DNA of 9,099 bases from DASPKW01 sp038244055 (GCA_038244055.1 JBBRTW010000286.1:1-9099), one strand, 5' to 3'. Shown: positions 1 through 5,692, counted from the first letter of the stretch. The notes: generated from the letters alone by a model not told the origin. Translations and numbers: made by a program.

Positions 1-200
1 ACGAAGGGCACGAAGAAGACCGGAGAAGAGTAGAATGTAATTTGCGCAACCTGCGTTCACCATTAACCGACTTTTTGACTGTAAGTCCTCTGGTTCATTA
101 CTCTTCGTGCATTACGTGGTTTTCGTGGTGAATAATCTGGGCTAAAAACTTAAGGCGGGGGGGGGGGCTGCCATGGGGGCGGGAAAATCTGCCGGAAAAC
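1..200. other. Left-edge intergenic stretch with short repeats
   Basis: No gene is recognised here. Frame 1 from base 1 reads TKGTKKTGEE and stops at TAG (31-33), which could be the lysine-rich end of a plus-strand gene lying off the left edge. The same bases also belong to a CACGAAG-type repeat (CACGAAG at 9-15, its complement CTTCGTG at 103-109, with related TTCGTGG at 122-128), so they may simply be non-coding. An uninterrupted run of 11 G occupies 157-167. A plus-strand gene ending here would fit the T-rich side of the hairpin at 201-240, but ten codons are too few to decide. Confidence 0.35.
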
Positions 201-258
201 CGAAAGGCTGCGAACACCCGTCGGCGCTCGCAGCTTTTCGTTTTAAGTTTTTAGTTTT
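201..258. terminator. Bidirectional rho-independent terminator candidate
   Basis: CGAAAGGCTGCGA (201-213) pairs with TCGCAGCTTTTCG (228-240) over 13 positions, with one G-T pair and a 14-nt loop. On the plus strand the stem is followed by a T-rich tail (241-258, TTTTAAGTTTTTAGTTTT). On the minus strand the shorter tail GTTTTCC follows. It begins 32 nt beyond the helicase stop codon. It can therefore end the helicase transcript and, more convincingly, a plus-strand transcript entering from the left. The structure is read from sequence; termination is inferred. Confidence 0.7.
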
Positions 259-272
259 CAGCCCGCAAACAC

Positions 273-2462
273 TTAGCCCTTCTTATGCGCCTTCCCGCCC
301 GCGCGGTTCGGGGGGTAGCCCCATTGATTGAGCTTGGGTTTGCCTTTGCCGTGGGCGAAGGGGCCTTTGGCGGGCTTGGAGAAGGAGGGCTTGGCGAAGG
401 AGGTCTTCGCGCCGGCCGGTTTGACGCCGCCGCCGGGGCGGGTGGCGGGGTGGTTGGGATGGACGGCGGGGCGGGCGGCCGCGTGGCCGGCGCGATGAAT
501 CGCAGCGCCGGCGGGGCGGGGGGCGGCGGCGTTTGGGCGCGGGGCGTGCGAGGCGGCGGCGGGCTTGTGCGTGGGCGCGGCGTGGGGTTTTACGGCGTGG
601 GATGCGGCATGCGGTTTGGGCGCGTTTGCTGTCACATGGGGCTTAGGCGCATGAGCGGCCGGCTTGGCGACATGCAGCGCGGCATTCGGCTTGGGCGCGG
701 CAGGCTTGGCGATGGGAGACATGGCGGGCTTGGCCATTGGAGGCGCGGCATTGGGCCGGGCGACATGCGGGGCAACGTTCGACCGGGGAGCGTGCGGCGC
801 GGCGTGTGAGGTCGTGTGCGGCCGGGGCGCGTGCGGTTTGGCGTGCGGCGCGACATGGGCCCGGGCCGCGGGCTTGGCCGAGTGACCGGGAACCGAATGC
901 GGGCGCGGCGCGAATTGCCGGGCTTCCCACGCCTCGGCCGCGCGGTCCCTGCCCGCGGGCCTTCGCCCTTCATGCTGGTGTGGAGCGCGGCCGCCACGGT
1001 CATCGCGCCCGCCGCGATCATCGCGGAAACCGCCGCGATCATCCCGGCCGCCGCCGCGCTGGCCGCGCGGCAGGGTCCGCGCTGCTTCAACCGCTTCACC
1101 CCCTTCAACCGGCGCGGCCTCGGCCGCCCCATCCGCGGCCTCGGCCACCGGAATCTTCAGCCCGATCAGCCGCTCGATCCCGCGCAGATATGCCTTCTCC
1201 TCGGGGTCGCAGAAGCTGACCGCGATGCCGGTGTTGCCCGCCCGGCCCGTCCGGCCAATGCGATGCACGTACGTCTCGGGGATATTGGGAATGTTGTAGT
1301 TGATGACATGGGAAACATCATCGATATCCAGCCCCCGCGCCGCGATATCGGTCGCCACCAGCACCGGCGGCGCATTCGACTTGAACGCCTCCATCGCCTT
1401 GCGGCGCTGCCCCTGGGTCTTGTTCGAGTGCAGCGCCATGGAGCGGATGCCGAATTGAATCAGATGCCGCACGACTTTGTCCGCGCCATGCTTGGTGCGC
1501 GTGAAGACCAGCACGCGCTTGTAGGAATTGTTGTCAAGATAGTTGACGAGGATCGAAGGCTTCTGCCCGCCGCCGACGTGGTAGAGCGATTGCTCGATCT
1601 TCTCGACGGTGGAGGCGGCCGGCGTCACCGCGACCATCACCGGGTCCTTGAGAATCGTGTTGGCCAGCTTGCGGATTTCCGGCGGCATGGTGGCCGAGAA
1701 CATCAGGCTCTGCCGCGGCGAGGGAAGGTCGGCGACGATCTTGCGGATATCGTTGATGAACCCCATGTCCATCATCTGATCCCCCTCATCAAGGACGAAT
1801 GTCTTGACGTGGCGGAGATCGACATACCCCTGGTTCATGAGGTCGAGAAGACGGCCCGGCGTGGCCACCAGCACATCGACCCCATGCCGCAGCGCCTGCA
1901 CCTGATGATGCTGCGAGACGCCGCCGTAGACGACGCAATGGCGGAGGGCGGTGCCGCGGGCGTAAGTCTTGAAGGATTGCTCGATCTGGCCGGCCAGCTC
2001 GCGGGTCGGTGAGAGAATGAGAGCGCGAATCTTGCGGGCTTTGGAGGAGAGGGGAGACGATTGCGGATTGCGGTCGAGTTGCGAGTTGCGAGTTGCGGGT
2101 TGCGAGTGGGCTGCTTGCGGTTTGGAAGAAACATCCTCCCGCGCAGTCCCCCCGTCTTCATGTTTCACGCCCTCCGGTGTCGCCATCCCGGTGTCTTCCG
2201 GTTTCACGCTTTCGTGGCCGATATCCTCGCTCGGCAGCGGGATGTTCACCGGCACGCGCTTGGCCGGGTCGAGCAGGCGATGAATGATCGGCAGGGCGAA
2301 CGCGGCGGTCTTGCCGGTGCCGGTCTGGGCGATGCCCAGAACATCGCGCCCCGCCAGGACGTGTGGAATCGCCTCCGACTGGATTGGCGTAGGCGTGGCG
2401 TACCCCTCCTCCACAAGCGTTTTCTGGATGGCCTGGGCGAGATCGAACTTGGAAAAACTCAT
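273..2462 (-). CDS. DEAD-box ATP-dependent RNA helicase, RhlE/DeaD-like, long basic tail
   Basis: This 729-residue protein is predicted to unwind or remodel RNA using ATP, as in ribosome assembly and mRNA turnover. All superfamily 2 helicase motifs are visible: Q motif TPIQ (25-28), Walker A AQTGTGKT (45-52), Ia PTRELA (152-157), TPGR (201-204), motif II DEGD (225-228), SAT (256-258), ATDIAARGLD (370-379) and HRIGRTGR (400-407). Two things are odd. Residues about 72-143 form a low-complexity insert between motifs I and Ia. Motif II is DEGD where DEAD is usual. After about residue 440 comes an RGG/RDDRGG segment (466-492), then a tail of roughly 200 residues rich in His, Pro, Ala and Lys. The start at MSFSKFDLAQ is chosen because family similarity begins there and AAAGAG lies 7 nt upstream; the frame stays open to 2606, but those 48 residues look like non-coding sequence. 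The paralogue within the DEAD-box family is not certain, so no symbol is given. Confidence 0.95.
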   Translation of the reverse strand: MSFSKFDLAQAIQKTLVEEGYATPTPIQSEAIPHVLAGRDVLGIAQTGTGKTAAFALPIIHRLLDPAKRVPVNIPLPSEDIGHESVKPEDTGMATPEGVKHEDGGTAREDVSSKPQAAHSQPATRNSQLDRNPQSSPLSSKARKIRALILSPTRELAGQIEQSFKTYARGTALRHCVVYGGVSQHHQVQALRHGVDVLVATPGRLLDLMNQGYVDLRHVKTFVLDEGDQMMDMGFINDIRKIVADLPSPRQSLMFSATMPPEIRKLANTILKDPVMVAVTPAASTVEKIEQSLYHVGGGQKPSILVNYLDNNSYKRVLVFTRTKHGADKVVRHLIQFGIRSMALHSNKTQGQRRKAMEAFKSNAPPVLVATDIAARGLDIDDVSHVINYNIPNIPETYVHRIGRTGRAGNTGIAVSFCDPEEKAYLRGIERLIGLKIPVAEAADGAAEAAPVEGGEAVEAARTLPRGQRGGGRDDRGGFRDDRGGRDDRGGRAPHQHEGRRPAGRDRAAEAWEARQFAPRPHSVPGHSAKPAARAHVAPHAKPHAPRPHTTSHAAPHAPRSNVAPHVARPNAAPPMAKPAMSPIAKPAAPKPNAALHVAKPAAHAPKPHVTANAPKPHAASHAVKPHAAPTHKPAAASHAPRPNAAAPRPAGAAIHRAGHAAARPAVHPNHPATRPGGGVKPAGAKTSFAKPSFSKPAKGPFAHGKGKPKLNQWGYPPNRAGGKAHKKG
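2061..2107. repeat. Heptamer tandem repeat inside the helicase gene
   Basis: On the plus strand the units are TTGCGGA, TTGCGGT, a 5-nt partial CGAGT, then TGCGAGT, TGCGAGT, TGCGGGT and TGCGAGT. Because 7 is not a multiple of 3, the array is read in shifting phase and encodes residues about 119-134 of the helicase insert. The 15-mer GATTGCGGATTGCGG (2059-2073) is exactly the reverse complement of 2869-2883 in the intergenic region upstream, so the two arrays belong to one repeat family. Confidence 0.8.
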
Positions 2463-2742
2463 GAGAGCACTCTTTCGGGTGTAAAGCTGCGCCGGCCGAT
2501 CCATTGGGGATGAGCCTGGCACAGGCGGGGGGTCCGCCAACCTCATGGGGATGGCGAAGCCCGGATGCACCCGTGGAAAAACAGCCCGGCACGCGCCAGG
2601 CGGCAACTCGAGTGCGATACAACTGGTTGATTTGGACGCCCCTTATGAAAAGGGGCCGCTGCAAAAGGTGGTGGGAACTTAAGAAAGAAACCTCAACCCG
2701 CGATGAGGAAAACTCATCGGCAACGAGCAGTTGTCGTGGGAG
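2463..2742 (-). promoter_or_regulatory. Helicase 5' leader with two hairpins
   Basis: From the promoter at 2743-2771 the transcript should start near 2736, giving a leader of about 275 nt. Two perfect 7-bp hairpins lie in it: CGATGAG/CTCATCG (2701-2707 with 2713-2719, loop 5 nt) and GCCCCTT/AAGGGGC (2638-2644 with 2650-2656, loop 5 nt). A 12-codon open frame (ATG at 2717-2715, stop 2681-2679) starts inside the first stem and begins MSFPHRG. Long leaders are known on cold-shock helicase genes such as E. coli deaD, so post-transcriptional control is possible. No known riboswitch fold is recognised. Confidence 0.4.
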
Positions 2743-2771
2743 AGTATAGCATGGACGGGGGGTGGTGTACA
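2743..2771 (-). promoter_or_regulatory. Sigma-70-type promoter of the helicase
   Basis: Read on the minus strand, the site has -35 TGTACA (2771-2766, four of six matches to TTGACA), a 17-nt spacer, and -10 TATACT (2748-2743, five of six matches). TGC directly before the -10 makes an extended TGnTATACT element. The optimal spacing plus the extended -10 compensate for the weaker -35. It is the best promoter-like site seen upstream of the helicase. Confidence 0.6.
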
Positions 2772-2834
2772 GGAGGGGGAGGTCAGAGGCAAAGAGACAA
2801 CAGGGCAATCGCATATGGCATGAGATGGGCAGCA

Positions 2835-2897
2835 ATTGCGGATTTCGGATTTAATTGAAGTCTTCAATCCGCAATCCGCAATCCACAATCCGAAATC
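2835..2897. repeat. Intergenic heptamer repeat forming a hairpin
   Basis: ATTGCGGATTTCGGATT (2835-2851) is the inverse of AATCCGCAATCCGCAAT (2866-2882) with one mismatch, giving a 17-position stem and a 14-nt loop that itself holds GAAG/CTTC. The right arm continues as a tandem heptamer array: AATCCGC, AATCCGC, AATCCAC, AATCCGA (2866-2893), then AATC. It matches the array inside the helicase gene. It lies between the divergent helicase promoter and a plus-strand promoter-like site, and has no T-tract typical of a terminator. Confidence 0.8.
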
Positions 2898-2909
2898 GAT
2901 GCGATAGGA

Positions 2910-2939
2910 TTGACATGCAATTGCCCTGAAAGAGACAAT
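2910..2939 (+). promoter_or_regulatory. Plus-strand sigma-70-type promoter candidate
   Basis: TTGACA (2910-2915) is a perfect -35 match. After an 18-nt spacer comes GACAAT (2934-2939), matching TATAAT at four of six positions including A2 and T6. Transcription would start near 2946, run through the reverse-transcriptase remnant and reach ispG after a leader of about 400 nt. It may therefore serve ispG or be a relic of whatever brought in the remnant. Confidence 0.45.
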
Positions 2940-2971
2940 GAGATTGCGCCAAGCAAGCTCGCGCCAGGAGG

Positions 2972-3145
2972 ATGATATATGAAACTGACACGCACCCGGA
3001 GAACTTCGACCTGCTGGGGTTTACACATTACGCGGGCGGCTCGCTGCGCGGGAAATGGGTGGTCAAGCGCGAGACCTCGGGCAGCCGGCTGAGCCGGGCG
3101 GTGCGGGCCATCCCGACAAGGGGAAACGAGGCGGAAACAAATTAG
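2972..3145 (+). pseudogene. Remnant of a group II intron reverse transcriptase/maturase
   Basis: The 57-codon frame holds PENFDLLGFTHY followed by GKWVVKRETSGSRLSRA. This closely resembles the segment after the RT core of group II intron-encoded proteins, usually of the form PETFDFLGFTH...GK..VKRKT....L..AL, where the maturase/thumb region begins. Similarity covers residues about 5-46 and then breaks off; the frame ends at TAG (3143-3145). The whole finger-palm region with the YADD active site and the later maturase helices are missing. The frame is open back to a TGA at 2939-2941, so the homologous stretch could start earlier than the ATG at 2972. AGGAGG (2966-2971) touches that ATG, but is ideally placed (7 nt) for an out-of-frame ATG at 2979. 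No intron domain V was recognised nearby. I read this as a decayed fragment, not a working gene. Confidence 0.7.
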
Positions 3146-3323
3146 AGGGTATCGATTATGCACGCCGACGGAGATCCGGCCGACGGCGGGTGAAAATGCC
3201 TGATTTTGGCGATCTGACCCTGGTGGAAACTATGGTTGGGTTGTGTGAGGCGGCGCGGATTTTGAAAATTGATTCCCCTCCCGGCCGCCCGTAACATCGC
3301 TGGGGTCTCTGGGGGCGGTGTTT

Positions 3324-3349
3324 GAGATTTGCACAATCTCTTGAAAGGA
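3324..3349 (+). promoter_or_regulatory. Small hairpin and ribosome binding site before ispG
   Basis: GAGATT (3324-3329) pairs with AATCTC (3335-3340) around the loop TGCAC. Four nt later AAAGGA (3344-3349) stands 4 nt before the ispG ATG, which supports that start. The stem could influence access to the binding site, but this is inference from position only. The rest of 3146-3323 shows only an 8-bp direct repeat GCCGACGG (3164-3171, 3179-3186). Confidence 0.5.
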
Positions 3350-3353
3350 CCGC

Positions 3354-4610
3354 ATGATTCAGCGCAGGCCGACACGGAAGGTGACTTTGGGGGATGAGGC
3401 GCACGGGTTCGTGAGCATTGGCGGCGATGCGCCGGTGTCGGTGCAGACGATGACGGCGGGGTATACATGGGAGGTGGATAAGTGCATCGCGGAGATTCAC
3501 AAGCTGGCGGCGGCGGGGGCGGACATGGTGCGGGTGGCGGTGCCGGAGAAGAAGGATACGACAGCGCTGAAGGAGATCATCCCGGCCGTGCAGGTGCCGA
3601 TCGTGGCGGATGTGCATTTCCATTTCCAGAGGGCTCTCGAGGCGATCGAGGCGGGGGTGCATAAGATTCGACTCAACCCGGGGAATATTTCGGACCACGG
3701 GCAGGTGCGCGAGGTGATCCAGGCGTGCAAGGCGAAGAAAATTCCCATCCGCATTGGCGTGAACGAGGGATCGATCGTCGAGCGCAAGGACAAGCAGAAG
3801 CGGATGAAGGAACTGGGGGGCGTCTTCTCGGATAACAAGCACGGGCATTTCCTGGCGATTATGATCGCCAAGCTGGAGGAGTACCTGGAGGTGTTCGAGG
3901 CCGAGGATTTCCACGACATCGTCATCAGCGCCAAGAGCATCGATCCACTGCTGGTGATCGATGCGTACAAGGAGATTTCCAAGCGTTTCGATTACCCGCT
4001 GCATTTGGGCGTGACTCATGCCGGCCCGAAGGAGACGGGGACGATTCGGAGCGTGGTTCCGCTGGGGCATCTGCTGGCCAGCGGGATCGGGGATACGATC
4101 CGGATCAGCTATGCGAACGATTCGATCTACGAAGTGCAGGATGGGCTGGAGCTGATGTACATCCTGGGGCTGCGGCAGCGGATCGGGGCGGAGCTGATCG
4201 CCTGCCCGACCTGCGGGCGCATCCAGGTGGATCTGTACAAGCTGACGCAGGATGTGCGGAAGAAACTGGCCGAGCAGATCACGCTGCCGATCAAGGTGGC
4301 GGTGATGGGGTGCATCGTCAATGGCCCGGGCGAGGCCGAGGGGGCGGATGTGGCGATCTTCGCGGGGGACCGCAAGGGGTTCATATACGTGCAGGGGGAG
4401 ACGGTGGCCCGGAGCATTCCCGAGGAGGAGATCCTGGACCGGTTGCTGGAAGAGTGTCGCAAGTTTGAAGACAAAGTCCGTCGCGGCGAGGCGAAGCTGG
4501 GGGAGAAGAAAGTGGATATTCTCCCACCTGATCCGATAGGCGAGCTGGGGAGCGGGTGGGAGAAGATTGAGAAGGAGAAGCGGGGGACGAGTTTGAATGT
4601 GGTGAAATGA
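3354..4610 (+). CDS. ispG: 4-hydroxy-3-methylbut-2-enyl diphosphate synthase (IspG/GcpE)
   Basis: IspG performs the penultimate step of the MEP isoprenoid pathway: reductive ring opening of methylerythritol cyclodiphosphate to HMBPP in the cytosol, using a [4Fe-4S] cluster and electrons from ferredoxin or flavodoxin. The 418-residue protein is the two-domain type. A TIM barrel fills about residues 1-275, with substrate-site signatures KIRLNPGNI (104-112), IRIGVNEGS (132-140) and HLGVTHAG (217-224). The iron-sulfur domain follows, with CPTCGR giving Cys284 and Cys287, then GCIVNGPGEA giving Cys320 and the conserved Glu327. Residues about 361-418 are a charged C-terminal extension, making it some 45 residues longer than the E. 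coli enzyme. The start is supported by AAAGGA 4 nt upstream. Its stop overlaps the next gene by ATGA. Identification is very secure; electron donor and use of the extension are not visible. Confidence 0.97.
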   Translation: MIQRRPTRKVTLGDEAHGFVSIGGDAPVSVQTMTAGYTWEVDKCIAEIHKLAAAGADMVRVAVPEKKDTTALKEIIPAVQVPIVADVHFHFQRALEAIEAGVHKIRLNPGNISDHGQVREVIQACKAKKIPIRIGVNEGSIVERKDKQKRMKELGGVFSDNKHGHFLAIMIAKLEEYLEVFEAEDFHDIVISAKSIDPLLVIDAYKEISKRFDYPLHLGVTHAGPKETGTIRSVVPLGHLLASGIGDTIRISYANDSIYEVQDGLELMYILGLRQRIGAELIACPTCGRIQVDLYKLTQDVRKKLAEQITLPIKVAVMGCIVNGPGEAEGADVAIFAGDRKGFIYVQGETVARSIPEEEILDRLLEECRKFEDKVRRGEAKLGEKKVDILPPDPIGELGSGWEKIEKEKRGTSLNVVK

Positions 4611-5233
4611 GCGCTCCGCATCCACATCTTCTTCTCAAGGGAATCTCATGGCCGACATATGAGGCGATGCTTGAAGAGCTCGGCGACCGGCATCTTTCGG
4701 TCACCTATGACAACGGAAAAATGGAGGTGGCCCAGCTTCCGCCGAAACACGGGCGCATCCGCGTTGGATTCTCCCAGTTGATCTGGACTTACGCGGAGGA
4801 ACTGGGGATTTCCGTTGCCGATTTTGGATTCTGCACAATCCGCAGCGAGGAACGCAATTGCGGGCTTGAACCGGACGGCTGCTTTTACATCCAGAATGAA
4901 TCGAAGATGCGAGCGCGGGATGATTTCGATCCGTCGATCGATCCCCCACCCGATCTGGTGATCGAACTTGATCCATCGCGATTCAGGCTGAATCGGCTGT
5001 CCGTTTACCAGACATTGGGGGTGAAAGAAGTCTGGAGTTGGGAGAACGGCGAACTCGCCATTCACATTCGCAATGATTCCGGCGAACTGATTCGCGGCGT
5101 TCAGTCATTCAGTTTTCCAGCGCTGTCGTCTGATGAAGTGTCAAGATTGATGCGAGCGAAAATCGGAATGGATGATCTCTCGTGGATTCAATCGATTCGG
5201 CAGTGGATTCGAAGCAGTCGTTCCGGCCATTGA
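4607..5233 (+). CDS. Uma2 family (DUF820) PD-(D/E)XK nuclease-like protein
   Basis: The 208-residue protein has the Uma2 layout: an N-terminal recognition of the type WPTYEAMLEEL (15-25), then LEPDGCFYI, PPDLVIELDPS and the C-terminal LSVYQTLGVKEVW block. Uma2 proteins carry a restriction-endonuclease-like fold, the acidic residues in EPD and VIELD being the expected metal ligands. The lysine of the classical motif is not obvious; the corresponding stretch reads FRLNRLSVY, as in many family members. Substrate is unknown for the family, which is highly multiplied in cyanobacteria and Planctomycetota. The ATG overlaps the ispG stop as ATGA, pointing to translational coupling, yet no functional link to isoprenoid synthesis is known. 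Its base composition looks less GC-rich than ispG, which may mean later acquisition. Confidence 0.85.
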   Translation: MSAPHPHLLLKGISWPTYEAMLEELGDRHLSVTYDNGKMEVAQLPPKHGRIRVGFSQLIWTYAEELGISVADFGFCTIRSEERNCGLEPDGCFYIQNESKMRARDDFDPSIDPPPDLVIELDPSRFRLNRLSVYQTLGVKEVWSWENGELAIHIRNDSGELIRGVQSFSFPALSSDEVSRLMRAKIGMDDLSWIQSIRQWIRSSRSGH

Positions 5234-5260
5234 AGCCTCTCTACGGCTTTCCTTCCCTTT
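5233..5260 (+). terminator. Weak terminator candidate after the Uma2 gene
   Basis: AAGCC (5233-5237) pairs with GGCTT (5245-5249) over a 7-nt loop, followed by a pyrimidine-rich tract TCCTTCCCTTT. The stem is only 5 bp and the tail is interrupted by C, so efficiency is doubtful. Position immediately at the gene end is its main support. Confidence 0.3.
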
Positions 5261-5333
5261 GTCGCTTCTCCGACGATCCGCATGCGGGCTATTGTTTGCG
5301 TCCGCATTCTGGACACACTGCCATCCGCGGACC

Positions 5334-5391
5334 GTTTGCACCGGGCGTTGCGCGGAGATGCCATGCGAGCCTCGGTATCTGCGGTGCAAAC
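5334..5391. repeat. Inverted repeat between convergent genes
   Basis: GTTTGCACCG (5334-5343) and CGGTGCAAAC (5382-5391) are perfect 10-bp inverses separated by 38 nt. Inside them GATGCC (5357-5362) and GGTATC (5374-5379) can pair with one mismatch, so a longer branched stem is possible. Two palindromes lie nearby, CCGCATGCGG (5278-5287) and TCCGCGGA (5325-5332). The element sits 14 nt beyond the stop of the minus-strand gene. There is no T-tract on either side, so ordinary intrinsic termination is not supported. Confidence 0.5.
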
Positions 5392-5405
5392 GCACGCGCG
5401 CGTCA

Positions 5406-5642
5406 TTACTTGGAACTCTCGGGCCCAATGCCGGCAACGTGGCGATTAGGATCATAGCGCTTTAGCAGAAATTTCCGCCCCACGAGCAGTCCAAGCCAGA
5501 CGGCTCCTAAGAGGTATGCGGCGGCAATGACCGCCGCTTTACCCTGGTAATTTGGCTTTTTCCCCTGATTGGACAACATGACATTGATGCCGAACAGAAA
5601 GAAGCCGAATCCAAAAAGCCCATACCAGGCCAGGCGCGGCAT
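5406..5642 (-). CDS. Small two-helix membrane protein of unknown function
   Basis: This 78-residue protein is not recognised. Two hydrophobic stretches are evident: about residues 6-23 (WYGLFGFGFFLFGINVML) and about 36-55 (AAVIAAAYLLGAVWLGLLVG). They are joined by a short basic loop with KK, and followed by a basic, polar C-terminus beginning RKFLLKRYD. Both ends are likely on the same side of the membrane. The ATG at 5642 is chosen; a TTG at 5651 would add three residues (M-T-W), and neither has a good ribosome binding site. The gene starts 50 nt after the permease stop on the same strand, so it may be the last gene of that transcript. Its composition is less GC-rich than the permease. A real gene is probable because the two-helix pattern is coherent, but no function is claimed. 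Confidence 0.6.
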   Translation of the reverse strand: MPRLAWYGLFGFGFFLFGINVMLSNQGKKPNYQGKAAVIAAAYLLGAVWLGLLVGRKFLLKRYDPNRHVAGIGPESSK

Positions 5643-5692
5643 CCATGTCAATTTAGATGCCTGAATCTGCGTTCATCTATCCAGCGTCAGCC

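Noticed and set aside
816..2012. 398-codon open frame on the plus strand opposite the helicase
   Set aside because: It mirrors the helicase codons in a GC-rich gene, has no recognisable domain, and begins inside the low-complexity tail region.
2463..2606. 48-residue upstream extension of the helicase frame
   Set aside because: Helicase family similarity begins at MSFSKF (2462), which has its own AAAGAG; the extension is Pro/Arg-rich and looks like leader sequence.
3164..3186. Direct repeat GCCGACGG as a possible target-site duplication
   Set aside because: The copies are only 7 nt apart and flank nothing; chance is likely in GC-rich DNA.
3055..3294. 79-codon plus-strand frame between the RT remnant and ispG
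   Set aside because: It overlaps the remnant out of frame, has no good ribosome binding site and resembles no known protein.
3156..4625. 489-codon open frame on the minus strand opposite ispG
   Set aside because: It covers a secure ispG gene and is rich in His, Arg, Pro and Leu, the usual composition of an antisense shadow.
5172..5465. 97-codon plus-strand frame across the convergent intergenic region
   Set aside because: It overlaps the end of the Uma2 gene and the end of the minus-strand membrane protein gene, with no ribosome binding site or recognisable domain.
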